A stretch of DNA of 35,928 nucleotides, taken from NCBI GenBank assembly GCA_036493475.1, contig DASXPS010000013.1, forward strand, positions 1 through 35,928, written 5' to 3'. Made by a program: the position numbers and the translations under genes. Every line of letters starts with the position of its first letter. Position 1 is the first letter of the stretch. Below, piece after piece: positions 1-7,558 of the stretch. The DNA comes from Sporichthyaceae bacterium (lineage in GTDB: Bacteria; Actinomycetota; Actinomycetes; Sporichthyales; Sporichthyaceae). The notes beneath the pieces were generated by a model. That model did no database searches, had not been told where the DNA came from, and was given only the letters and a program-made list of their open reading frames with translations.

Positions 1-852
1 CGCCGGGGTGTTGCCCAGGTAGTCCGCGACCTCGCGCACGGTGCGGGCCACCGCGCGCTTACGGGCGGCGGCGCTGTCCGGCACATGGGTGGACACCGCC
101 AGCCCCACCGCCGCCAGCACGGTGGCATGCCAGGTCCGGAAGTCCTTGGCGGTATAGAGACCACCGGAGACCTCCTGCAGGTAGCTGTTCACGTCGGCGG
201 CACGGACGTCGCGCCATTGGCTGCCCTCGCGGAAGGCGAGTAATTCCGGCCCGGTTTCCTTACGCCGCCGCAATCCTTTGACCAAACTGCACAGCGCTTC
301 CTCAGCCACCGCCTGCTCGCACAGGATCGATCCCTTGGCCGGGTATTCGAACTGCACCTCCCCGCGGTGACACCGCACGTGCTTGCGCAGCACGGTGGCC
401 ACCCCGAAGGTTTGGTGCTCGCTCTGGTAGGTCTCGTTGCCGACCCGGAAGAACCCGAGGTCGATCAACCGGACCGCACCGGCCAGCACTCGTTCCCGGG
501 GGAAGCCACGCAGACTCAGATGGTCGGCCGCCGTGGCGCGCAGCGTGGGAAGGCAGGCGGCGAACTCCAGGATGCGCTGATGCTTGGCCTTGTCCCGGCG
601 CCGCCGCCACTCGTCGTGGTAGCGGTACTGCCGGCGGCCCGCGGCGTCCACGCCGGTGGCCTGTAGATGCCCGCGCGGATGCGGGCAGATCCACACGTCC
701 TGCCATGCCGGCGGCAACACCAACGCGCGGATGCGGTCCAACGTCTCGGTGTCCCGAACCGGATTGTCCGCGGCGTCGAGGTAGCGGAATCCGCGTCCAC
801 AGCGCACTCGGCTGATGCCGGGTTCGTCGGCGGAACTGCGGGTCAGACGCAT
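1..852 (-). CDS. DNA topoisomerase IB, 3' end off the left edge
   Basis: Type IB topoisomerases relax supercoils through a 3'-phosphotyrosyl intermediate. The visible 284 codons start at ATG 852 and stay open to base 1. The N-terminal region has the family pattern DEPGISRVRCGRGFRYLD (residues 9-26). The catalytic domain shows RVGNETY, matching the family's active-site R-x-GNE-Y, then a TAKDFRTWHAT block with conserved Lys, Arg and His. The window ends at YLGNTPA, just before the expected catalytic tyrosine segment, so that residue is not seen. The gene is divergent from the CBS gene. A GGGTAA box (862-867) nine bases from the ATG could give a nearly leaderless mRNA. Identification rests on motif order and is firm. 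Confidence 0.9.
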   Translation of the reverse strand, partial: MRLTRSSADEPGISRVRCGRGFRYLDAADNPVRDTETLDRIRALVLPPAWQDVWICPHPRGHLQATGVDAAGRRQYRYHDEWRRRRDKAKHQRILEFAACLPTLRATAADHLSLRGFPRERVLAGAVRLIDLGFFRVGNETYQSEHQTFGVATVLRKHVRCHRGEVQFEYPAKGSILCEQAVAEEALCSLVKGLRRRKETGPELLAFREGSQWRDVRAADVNSYLQEVSGGLYTAKDFRTWHATVLAAVGLAVSTHVPDSAAARKRAVARTVREVADYLGNTPA

Positions 853-955
853 GCACGACGGTTACCCCGCCGCCGCGCCCGGCACGCGTTTGTGCGCAGG
901 TCGCTCGGATAGCCCACGGGTAAGGACGAAAGACCCAACCAACGGGAGGACTGCG

Positions 956-1369
956 ATGACCACGGCGCGCGACATCATGAGCAACGACGCCACGTGCGTG
1001 CGCAGTAATGAGAGCGTCGCGGTTGCTGCCCAGCGCATGGCAGAACTCGGCGTGGGCGCCCTGCCGATCTGCGGTGAGGACGATCGGCTCAAGGGCATGA
1101 TCACCGACCGGGACATCGCCATCAAGGTGGTCGCTGCGGGTAAGGACCCGAAGAGCTGCAACGCCGGCGAGTTCGCCCAGGGCGAGGCCGTGACCATCGG
1201 CGCGGACGACGACATCAACGAGTTGCTGGCCACCATGTCGCAGCACAAGGTGCGTCGGCTGCCGGTGATCGACGGCCACAAGCTGATCGGCATCGTGGCC
1301 CAGGCCGACGTCGCCCGCGCGCTGCCGGACCCACAGGTCGGCGACCTGGTCGAGGCGCTGTCGGTCTGA
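956..1369 (+). CDS. hrp1: Hrp1-like tandem CBS-domain protein
   Basis: 137 residues made almost entirely of two CBS domains (about 7-60 and 75-128). The opening MTTARDIM and the blocks GALPICG, TDRDI and VRRLPVI closely match Mycobacterium Hrp1 (Rv2626c), a soluble dimeric protein of the hypoxia response whose ligand is unsettled. The ATG at 956 is chosen because a GGGAGGA ribosome site lies at 944-950 and the protein then begins exactly like Hrp1; the frame is open further upstream but codes nothing family-like. The SRPBCC gene follows after one base, so the two are probably co-translated. A GGGTAA at 918-923 could be a stress-sigma -10 box, but its -35 is poor. Role inferred from homology: dormancy or redox stress. 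Confidence 0.88.
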   Translation: MTTARDIMSNDATCVRSNESVAVAAQRMAELGVGALPICGEDDRLKGMITDRDIAIKVVAAGKDPKSCNAGEFAQGEAVTIGADDDINELLATMSQHKVRRLPVIDGHKLIGIVAQADVARALPDPQVGDLVEALSV

Positions 1370-1370
1370 C

Positions 1371-1826
1371 ATGCGTAGTTCGGACGGGACCGAGCTGATC
1401 GAGGTCAGCGCGCACGCGTCGGTGAAGCCCGAGGCGGTGATGGAGGTGCTTACCGACGGCTGGCTGTTCGGGCTGTGGGTGGTGGGTGCCTCGCATATCC
1501 GCAGCGTGGACGCGGACTGGCCGCAGCCGGGCAGCAAGATCCATCACGCTGTGGGCGCGTGGCCGGCGCTGGTGAAGGATCACAGTGAGGCGAAGGTCTA
1601 CGAGTCCGACGGCGTGTTGGAAATGACGGCCCGCGGCTGGCCGCTGGGCGAGGCACTGGTGCGTATCGAGGTGCACGAGAAGGACGGCAGTAGTCACATC
1701 GCGCTCGGCGAGCGGATCGTCTCCGGGCCCGGCCGGTTCGTGCGCCCGGTGGAGCGTCTGTTGGTGGCGCCGCGCAACAAGGAATCGCTCAGTCGACTGG
1801 TGGCGCTGGCCGAGGGCCGCGCCTGA
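1371..1826 (+). CDS. SRPBCC-family protein
   Basis: 151 residues with the START/polyketide-cyclase-like (SRPBCC) pattern: an N-terminal strand (LIEVSAHASVKPEAVMEVL), a WPQPGSKIHHAVG turn near residue 50, and a C-terminal helix (NKESLSRLVALAEGR). The fold makes a deep hydrophobic ligand pocket. Members of this subgroup in actinobacteria are mostly uncharacterised, so ligand and reaction cannot be given. It starts one base after the stop of the Hrp1-like gene, which argues for a shared mRNA. Its stop lies nine bases from the stop of the convergent FAD oxidoreductase, leaving no room for a conventional terminator. No signal peptide or membrane segment is present, so a cytoplasmic location is likely. 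Confidence 0.75.
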   Translation: MRSSDGTELIEVSAHASVKPEAVMEVLTDGWLFGLWVVGASHIRSVDADWPQPGSKIHHAVGAWPALVKDHSEAKVYESDGVLEMTARGWPLGEALVRIEVHEKDGSSHIALGERIVSGPGRFVRPVERLLVAPRNKESLSRLVALAEGRA

Positions 1827-1835
1827 TCGACGCTT

Positions 1836-3428
1836 TCAGGGCAGTAGGGCCCGGTGGATCGCCTGCATTCCGCGGCGGTACGCCGGGCCCGCCCAACTGT
1901 TCGCGGCCAATGCGGCGCGCGCGGCGTTGGCGCCGCAGGCCCCGTGCACGCCGCCGCTGGGGTGGGCGGAGGACGAGGCCAGGAACAGTCGCTCGAACGG
2001 GGTGTCGGCCCGACCGAGGCCGGGGATGGGGCGTAGCACCAACTGCTGGTGCACCGCCGCGGTGCCCCCGTTCATGGTGCCGCCGATCAGGCTCGGGTTC
2101 AGCGTCTGCAGGTCGCGCGGCACCAGCACGTGCCGGGCCAATACCTCGTTGCGGAAGCCCGGGGCGGCGTCCTCCACGGCGTTCTCGATGGTCTCCAGCA
2201 TGTGCTCGATCGTGTGCTCGTCCTCGCCGTAGCCGTTGGGCAGGTGCGAGTAGGCCCACGCGGTCTCCGTGCCCGCCGGGGATCGGGTCGGATCGCACAA
2301 TGTCATCTGACCCATCACCAGGTAGGGCTGCTCGGGCAGCAGACCGGCCCGCAGGGCGGCCGCCGTGTCCCGCAGCGCGCGCACGGTGCCGCCGATGTGC
2401 ACGGTCCCCGCGCCGGCCAATTCCTTGGCCCGCCAGGGAATCGGGCACCGCAATGCCCAGTCCACCTTCATCAGCGGTAGGTCCGGTTCGAACCGCGCCA
2501 TCGCCCGGGCGAGTCCGACCGGCCGGCGGTCGGGCGCGATCAACTGCTCATACAGTGCGGGTGCCGGGACGTCGGCCAGCACTGCGCGTCGCGCCCGGAT
2601 GCCCGTGCCGTCGGTCAGGCGGACGCCGTGGGCCATACCCCCGCGGTCGACCACCACGCGGCTCACCGGGGAGCGCAGCCTCAGTTCGCCGCCCGCGGCA
2701 CCCAACCGAGCGCACAACGCCCCGGCCAGTTGCCCGGCGCCGCCAACGGAAACCGGGAAACCGTGCTGCTGCCCCAGCATGCAGAGCAGCCAGCCGAACA
2801 CCGAGCTGCCGATGTCCGCCGGTCCCAGGTCGGTGTGCATCGCCGAGCCCACCAGCAGCGCGGGTCCGCCATCCCCGGTGAAGTCCTCACCGGTCCACCG
2901 ATCCAGCGGGGTCAGCGCGCGGCGGATCAACCCTGCCGTGCCCGAGGCGCCCAGCCGACGTAGCGTCGCCAGCCCGTCACGTACCGGCGGGAACGGATGC
3001 AGCAACGCGGCGACGACCTCGTCCCCGATGCGATCCCATTCCTCGCACAATTGCAGCCAAGCGGCCGCATCCGCGGCCGAGCCGGCGGCCGCGACCGACT
3101 GCGCGGTCTCGTGCCGGTCGCGACTGAGCACCACGGCCCGCTCCGCGTCCAGCACATGGCCCAGCACCGCCGGGGCGTGACCCCAGCGCAAGCCGTAGTC
3201 CTCCAAGTGCAGCGCGGACAACACCGGAGAGGCAGCGGCAAACGGATAGAAGGCACTGAACACGTCGTGCACCCAGCCCGGACGGGTGAGTTCAGCGCTG
3301 CGGACGGCACCGCCCGCGGTATCGGTGGCCTCCAGCACCAGCACCGACCAGCCGGCATCGGCCAGCAGTGTCCCGGCCACCAGCCCGTTGTGCCCGGCGC
3401 CGATGACGATCGCGTCGACGGTCTCGAT
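1836..3428 (-). CDS. Phytoene-dehydrogenase-like FAD-dependent oxidoreductase, apparent AUC start
   Basis: About 530 residues of the COG1233 family (phytoene desaturase/amine-oxidase fold; membrane-associated redox enzymes acting on hydrophobic substrates). The dinucleotide-binding motif IGAGHNGLVAG lies at residues 9-19, followed by LEATDTAGGAVRS. The C-terminal FAD segment includes PSGGVHGACGANAAR. The nearest canonical start is GTG 3380, inside the nucleotide-binding motif and leaving out its glycines. Upstream of it the frame has no ATG, GTG or TTG before a TAA stop, yet an AGGAGG site (3435-3440) lies six bases before an ATC codon at 3428-3426. I therefore place the start at ATC. A sequencing error is the main alternative. 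A second member of this family begins at 35844. Confidence 0.8.
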   Translation of the reverse strand: METVDAIVIGAGHNGLVAGTLLADAGWSVLVLEATDTAGGAVRSAELTRPGWVHDVFSAFYPFAAASPVLSALHLEDYGLRWGHAPAVLGHVLDAERAVVLSRDRHETAQSVAAAGSAADAAAWLQLCEEWDRIGDEVVAALLHPFPPVRDGLATLRRLGASGTAGLIRRALTPLDRWTGEDFTGDGGPALLVGSAMHTDLGPADIGSSVFGWLLCMLGQQHGFPVSVGGAGQLAGALCARLGAAGGELRLRSPVSRVVVDRGGMAHGVRLTDGTGIRARRAVLADVPAPALYEQLIAPDRRPVGLARAMARFEPDLPLMKVDWALRCPIPWRAKELAGAGTVHIGGTVRALRDTAAALRAGLLPEQPYLVMGQMTLCDPTRSPAGTETAWAYSHLPNGYGEDEHTIEHMLETIENAVEDAAPGFRNEVLARHVLVPRDLQTLNPSLIGGTMNGGTAAVHQQLVLRPIPGLGRADTPFERLFLASSSAHPSGGVHGACGANAARAALAANSWAGPAYRRGMQAIHRALLP

Positions 3429-3434
3429 GCTGGG

Positions 3435-3440
3435 CCTCCT
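3435..3440 (-). promoter_or_regulatory. Ribosome binding site AGGAGG pointing to an ATC start
   Basis: On the minus strand AGGAGG is followed by CCCAGC and then ATC at 3428-3426, ideal six-base spacing. The site makes no sense for the GTG at 3380, 54 bases downstream. A GTG at 3443 sits upstream of this site and is in another frame. A GGGTAA at 3465-3470 could be a -10 box giving a leader of about 30 bases. Confidence 0.7.
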
Positions 3441-3514
3441 CCACCCGGGCCTTTGTGCGTTCGATTACCCGAAACTCTCCGTTTCCACCGGCACGCCCCG
3501 GGAAGTCGCCCGAT

Positions 3515-4486
3515 ATGAAGTTCGGCTACACGTTGATGTGCGAGCAAGCGGGCCCGGCACAGCTGGTCCGGGATGCGGTCGCCGCCGAGCAGGCGGGCTA
3601 CGACTTCGCGGTGATCAGTGATCACTACTTCCCCTGGTTGGAGGAGCAGGGGCACGCGCCGTTCGCCTGGTCGGTGCTGGGCGCTGTCGCACAGGCCACC
3701 GACCGGCTGCCGCTGATGACGTTCGTGACCTGCCCAACCCGTCGCTATCACCCGGCGCTGGTCGCGCAGATGTCCGCGACGATGGCGCTGCTCGCGCCCG
3801 GCCGGTTCGCGCTCGGTCTGGGCGCCGGGGAGAACCTCAACGAGCACGTGGTCGGCGGGGAGTGGCCCGCCGTGGACGAGCGCCACGACATGCTCGAGGA
3901 GGCCGCGGGCATCATTCGGGCGTTGTGGACCGGGGATGAGATCACCTGGCGCGGGATGCATTTCGATGTGGTGAAGGCGCGGGTGTTCGACGTGCCGAAG
4001 ACGCCGCCGCCGTTGGGCATCGCGGTGTCCGGGCCGTCCTCGTGTCGGATCGCCGGGGAGCATGCGGACGTGATGATCGCGGTGGAGCCGAACGAGGCGT
4101 TGTGCGACGCGTATGACGCGGCGGGTGGCGCGGGCAAGCCGCGCTACGGGCAGCAGCCGATGTCCTATGACGTCGATCGGCAGGCGGCGATCACCCGCGC
4201 GCACGAGCAGTTTCGGTGGTTCGGTGCGGGATGGTCGGTGAACGCGGAGCTGCCGGGGCCGGCGGCGTTCGATGCGGCCTCGCAGTTCGTGCGGCCGGAG
4301 GATGTGGCGGCGGCGATGCCGTGCGGGGACGACGTGGAGGCCGTGATCAAGTCGGTGCAGCCGTGGGCGAATGCGGGGTTCACGCGGCTGGCGCTGCTGC
4401 AGATCGGCGAGCGCGCGCAGGACGGGTACCTGGAGTGGTCGGCGCGGGAGTTGCTGCCGGCCCTGCGCGCCGCTTTCCCTGAGTGA
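3515..4486 (+). CDS. F420-dependent LLM-class oxidoreductase (G6PDH-like subgroup)
   Basis: 323 residues of the luciferase-like monooxygenase fold, subgroup that includes F420-dependent glucose-6-phosphate dehydrogenases and their relatives (TIGR03557-like). Opening MKFGYTLMCEQ, the ISDHYFPW segment near residue 35, TCPTRRYHPALVAQ near 90 and the LGLGAGENLNEHVVGG block near 115 are typical. LLM enzymes use reduced deazaflavin F420 for hydride transfer in the cytoplasm. The ATG at 3515 gives the canonical N-terminus, with a weak GGGAAG ribosome site nine to ten bases upstream; an in-frame ATG at 3455 would add 20 residues that do not fit. It is divergent from the FAD enzyme and convergent with the DUF421 gene. 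Substrate unknown. Confidence 0.88.
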   Translation: MKFGYTLMCEQAGPAQLVRDAVAAEQAGYDFAVISDHYFPWLEEQGHAPFAWSVLGAVAQATDRLPLMTFVTCPTRRYHPALVAQMSATMALLAPGRFALGLGAGENLNEHVVGGEWPAVDERHDMLEEAAGIIRALWTGDEITWRGMHFDVVKARVFDVPKTPPPLGIAVSGPSSCRIAGEHADVMIAVEPNEALCDAYDAAGGAGKPRYGQQPMSYDVDRQAAITRAHEQFRWFGAGWSVNAELPGPAAFDAASQFVRPEDVAAAMPCGDDVEAVIKSVQPWANAGFTRLALLQIGERAQDGYLEWSARELLPALRAAFPE

Positions 4487-4528
4487 GGTCGTCGTCCGCG
4501 CGGCCGGGCCGCCAAGATCGCGGGGCCC

Positions 4529-4597
4529 TCTCTCATACGCAGGGCGTCATTTTGCGGGCCCTCCGGGCCACGAAAGTGACGCCTCACGTATGAGAGA
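4529..4597. terminator. Long inverted repeat between convergent genes, probable bidirectional terminator
   Basis: Arms 4529-4549 and 4577-4597 pair at 19 of 21 positions (TCTCTCATACG against CGTATGAGAGA at the base). The 27-base interior holds a second stem, 4557-4561 with 4565-4569. The element sits between the stops of the F420 oxidoreductase and the DUF421 gene. It could stop transcription from both sides, or be one copy of a dispersed palindromic repeat. Confidence 0.65.
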
Positions 4598-4600
4598 ACT

Positions 4601-4626
4601 CGCTGCGCTCATGAATGAGCGGAGCG
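4601..4626. repeat. Near-perfect 12-base inverted repeat
   Basis: CGCTGCGCTCAT and ATGAGCGGAGCG pair at 11 of 12 positions around a two-base centre. It lies directly after the longer palindrome at 4529-4597 and just before the end of the DUF421 gene, so the two may act together as a compound terminator. Confidence 0.5.
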
Positions 4627-4636
4627 ACGACGCTCG

Positions 4637-5122
4637 CTACTCGCCGGCGGGCGTACCCTCGTCGCCCGCGCCGGAGTGAGCTCCCTGCGTGGTGAAGAAA
4701 GAGATCCGGCCGTCGGCCTCCAGCACCGCGAGCCGTACCTGCGCGAAACGCTCGATGCCCTGCTCGCGGGCCGCGGCCATCATGTCGTCCAACGACACCC
4801 GCTCGGCGCGCATCAGGTCCATGCACAGCTCCCCCCGGGTCGCCAGCACGACGGGCACGCCGTGGACCACCGGCCGTATTCGGGGCCAGCGCCAGTCCGC
4901 GTAGGACAACCCCACTGTCAGCAGGGCGAACACGCCGATGGCCAGGAACGCAGAGGTCAGCGAGTAGTCCTGCTGGGTGACGCCCTGCTGCACCAGGTCG
5001 CCCATGGTCACGTACAGCAACAGTTGAAACGTACTGAGTTCGCCCAGCGTGGAGCGCCCGACGGCGCGGGTGACCAACCAGAGAAACGCGAACACGATCG
5101 TCGCGCGGAACACGATCTCCAT
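4637..5122 (-). CDS. DUF421 (YetF/YdfR-type) membrane protein
   Basis: 161 residues. The N-terminal half has hydrophobic segments (about 4-20, 30-47 and 58-73) with the family signatures VTRAVGR and LGELSTFQLLLYVTMGDLVQQ. The C-terminal half is the cytoplasmic DUF421 domain with VVHGVPVVLATRGE, the MRAERVSLDDMMAAAREQGI block and VRLAVLEADGRISFF. Members are common in spore-formers and stress regulons, but no biochemical role is established. The ATG at 5122 directly follows the TAG stop of the preceding membrane-anchored protein, so translation is probably coupled. The last 15 residues are Gly/Glu-rich. Confidence 0.85.
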   Translation of the reverse strand: MEIVFRATIVFAFLWLVTRAVGRSTLGELSTFQLLLYVTMGDLVQQGVTQQDYSLTSAFLAIGVFALLTVGLSYADWRWPRIRPVVHGVPVVLATRGELCMDLMRAERVSLDDMMAAAREQGIERFAQVRLAVLEADGRISFFTTQGAHSGAGDEGTPAGE

Positions 5123-5665
5123 CTACGGCACCAACCAGGTGTGGAAGTTCACCGTCAGTCGCTTGACCTGGTCGTCCATCAGTGACAGCTCCGCATGCCG
5201 CCCCAGCTGGGATGCCGGCTGGATGTAGGCGTCGTAGTCGACGGTGAAGTCATCTCCGGACGGCGGTGGGTCGAAGGTCAGATAAATCAGCCGGCCGTCG
5301 GAGGTCTCCTTGTCCGCGTCGGGATGGAAGCCCTGGGTCTCGAAGATGTCGAAGTACCGACGGGAGACAGCCAGCGTGATGTCCTTGTCGCCGAAGCCGC
5401 CGTCGTGGTGCACCTGCACCCGGAACTCCACGTCCAACCCGGCCCGGGCGATGTGCGGGTACCACACCTTCAGCCACCAACCGTCGGTGGACGCCGCCTG
5501 CGCCGAGCCGGTGTGTACGCCGAGCGCCCCGATGGCGCCCGCGGTGACCACGAGCGCGAGCAGGCCCAGCACGGCCCGCCGTATGTTCCGTGCCCGCCGA
5601 CGTGGTCGTGGTGGCGAGACGTCGGCGAGCGTGGAACCCGGCGCGGTCTCCGGTGGGGTCGCCAT
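5123..5665 (-). CDS. Membrane-anchored protein of unknown function
   Basis: 180 residues, not recognised as a named family. A Pro/Arg-rich cytoplasmic N-terminus (RPRRRARNIRR near residues 22-32) precedes one membrane segment (about 33-55). A likely extracytoplasmic domain follows, rich in charged and aromatic residues. It has alternating strand-like stretches such as LDVEFRVQVHHDGGFGDKD and FTVDYDAYIQP and ends FHTWLVP. The frame is open further upstream but that part is antisense-like noise; the ATG at 5665 gives a normal signal-anchor N-terminus. It lies 41 bases after the GH15 gene and abuts the DUF421 start, which suggests a three-gene transcription unit. It may be a sensor or envelope accessory protein; this is inference. 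Confidence 0.65.
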   Translation of the reverse strand: MATPPETAPGSTLADVSPPRPRRRARNIRRAVLGLLALVVTAGAIGALGVHTGSAQAASTDGWWLKVWYPHIARAGLDVEFRVQVHHDGGFGDKDITLAVSRRYFDIFETQGFHPDADKETSDGRLIYLTFDPPPSGDDFTVDYDAYIQPASQLGRHAELSLMDDQVKRLTVNFHTWLVP

Positions 5666-5706
5666 GGCGGGGAACTTCCCGGATGCCACCCGGGAAAACC
5701 CGGTGG

Positions 5707-7449
5707 TCAGGGCACGGCCAGCCGGGCGGCCGTCTCCAGGTGCAACGCATGCACGAACGCCTGAGGCAGGTTCCCGCGCATCTGGTACTGCTCGTCGTCG
5801 AACTCCTCGCTGAACAGCCGCGGCGGGCCACCCGAGCCGCGGGTTCGCTCGTACCAAGCGCGCGCCGCCACCGCGTCGCCCTGCTGGTGCAACGCCAACG
5901 CCGTCAGGAACCCGCACAGCAGGAACGAGCCCTCCGCCTCGGGCAGCGGACGATCGTCGTGCCGGAAGCGGTAGGCGTAGCCGCGATGGGTGAGCGTGCG
6001 CAGGTAGGCGGCCAGCGTCGCGCGGGTCCGCGGGTCGTCGGCGGGCACGGCACCGCGCAGACCGGGTAGCAGCAGCGCGGCGTCCACCGAGGAGTCGTCC
6101 GGCGAGCGCATCCAGTGCCCGGTCGGGTGCAGGGCATGCGCGGTGGTGTGCGCCACCAGGTGTTCGCCCGTCGCCCGCTGGTCGCGGGCCCGCACCGGAT
6201 CGGGCTCCACGCCGGCCACCGCGAACAGCCCGGCCGCGGCGACCAACCGACTGTGCGTCCACGGCCGCTCGCGCAGTTCCCAGATGCCGGCGTCGGATTC
6301 CAGGCCCCGCTTCGCGATCGCGTCGGCCGCCAACCGGGCGGCGCGCAGGGAGTCGGCCTCGAGGCGGTCGAGCTTGCCGGCCGCGGCGAACAACTGCAGC
6401 GCCTCTCCGAACACGTCGAGCTGGAACTGGTCCGCCACCCGATTACCGATGACGTCGCTGCCGCCGGGGTAGCCCGGCAGGTGCACCTGACGCGGCTGCG
6501 GGACCTGCGCGCCGGTGATGGTGTAGGCCGGGGACAGCCGATCGCCGTGCTCGAGGAGCCGGGCGCTGACGAACCGCACCGCGGCGTCCAGCGGCTCGTG
6601 CGTGCCCGCCGCCGCCGCGGCGATCCCGGCGTAGCACTGGTCGCGGATCCACACGTAGCGGTAGTCGTAGTTGCGACCCTCCTCGGCGCGTTCGGGCAGC
6701 CCAGTGGTGGCGGCGGCGACCATCCCGCCGGTGCTGCTGGTCAACCCGGTGAGCACCGCGTGGCTGCGTCGGGTGTGCCACGGGTCGAGGGTGCGCCCGA
6801 GCCGCGGGATCGCGCGCTCCCACGCCTTCTCCGTTGCCGCCCACAGCCGCGCGGGCCGCGGCAGCGCGTCGGGCAGCGGCCCGTCGCTGATCTCCAGCAC
6901 GAAGTCGCGGCAGCCGCCGGTCTCCAGCGGCACCCGCAGGGAGAGCTCCACGCCGTCATCGACGTCGCGCGGCCTGGCGCCCTCGGCACCGGTCCAGCGC
7001 AGCCACAGCTCGCCCAACCGGGCGACCCAGCCACCCTCGATCGCGTAGAGGTCCGTTGCCGGCTCGTGGTCATAGCCACCGCGTGGCACCAGGCACACAT
7101 TGACCACGGCCGGCTGCTCGCAGCTGAGCCGGCGCAGCAGCACCACTCGGCGGGGGTCGGCGGGGTACGCCAGTGCCTCGCGGCACTCGACGATGCCGCT
7201 CTCGGTGACCCAGCGATTGCGCCAGATCATCGACGCGCCCTCGTAGCGGCCGCCCCACACCCAACGCCCGTGCGGGGTGATCGAGTAGTGCCCGCGGCCG
7301 CCCAACAGCGAGGAGAACACCGCGGGGCTGTCCCAGTGCGGGGCGCACAGCCAGGCGATCTGCCCGTCCGGCCCGACCATCGCACCGCGTTCCCCGTCGG
7401 CGAGCAGGGCGTACTCCCGCAGCACGTGGAGTCGTTCCGGTGAGCTCAC
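5707..7449 (-). CDS. Glycoside hydrolase family 15 protein (glucoamylase/trehalase type)
   Basis: 580 residues, normal for bacterial GH15. An N-terminal beta-sandwich region (about 1-230) with REYALLADGERGAMV and IAWLCAPHWDSPAVF is followed by an (alpha/alpha)6 barrel. Signature segments are NYDYRYVWIRDQCY (260-273), GIWELRERPWTHS with E391 as the probable general acid, and LFSEEFD (545-551) holding the probable base, E548 or E549. Mycobacterial members of this layout hydrolyse trehalose, others act on alpha-glucans, so the substrate is open. No signal peptide is present, so it is likely cytoplasmic. The start is GTG 7449, with a weak ribosome site. It probably heads the unit with the membrane-anchored and DUF421 genes, which would fit osmotic or desiccation stress. 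Confidence 0.88.
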   Translation of the reverse strand: MSSPERLHVLREYALLADGERGAMVGPDGQIAWLCAPHWDSPAVFSSLLGGRGHYSITPHGRWVWGGRYEGASMIWRNRWVTESGIVECREALAYPADPRRVVLLRRLSCEQPAVVNVCLVPRGGYDHEPATDLYAIEGGWVARLGELWLRWTGAEGARPRDVDDGVELSLRVPLETGGCRDFVLEISDGPLPDALPRPARLWAATEKAWERAIPRLGRTLDPWHTRRSHAVLTGLTSSTGGMVAAATTGLPERAEEGRNYDYRYVWIRDQCYAGIAAAAAGTHEPLDAAVRFVSARLLEHGDRLSPAYTITGAQVPQPRQVHLPGYPGGSDVIGNRVADQFQLDVFGEALQLFAAAGKLDRLEADSLRAARLAADAIAKRGLESDAGIWELRERPWTHSRLVAAAGLFAVAGVEPDPVRARDQRATGEHLVAHTTAHALHPTGHWMRSPDDSSVDAALLLPGLRGAVPADDPRTRATLAAYLRTLTHRGYAYRFRHDDRPLPEAEGSFLLCGFLTALALHQQGDAVAARAWYERTRGSGGPPRLFSEEFDDEQYQMRGNLPQAFVHALHLETAARLAVP

Positions 7450-7558
7450 CCTGCTGCTCTACCCAGCGTCGGAAAAGTTTGTCGGCGAAATTCCGGGGTC
7501 AGACATCCACTAGCGCCGCTGATCCCCGGCGTTCTCTTCTCATGCAAGGGGGTTGGTG

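Noticed and set aside
924-935. GGAC-GAAA-GACC resembling half of a DosR box before the Hrp1-like gene
   Set aside because: It lies only 20 bases from the start codon, downstream of the likely promoter, and the second half deviates from GTCC; not good enough for a DosR site.
302-1537. Minus-strand open frame spanning topoisomerase and Hrp1-like genes
   Set aside because: It is out of frame with the topoisomerase and antisense to the CBS gene; no domain pattern.
7460-7475. GGGTAG upstream of the GH15 gene as a SigB/F promoter
   Set aside because: No GNNT occurs 14-16 bases upstream, so only the -10 part fits.
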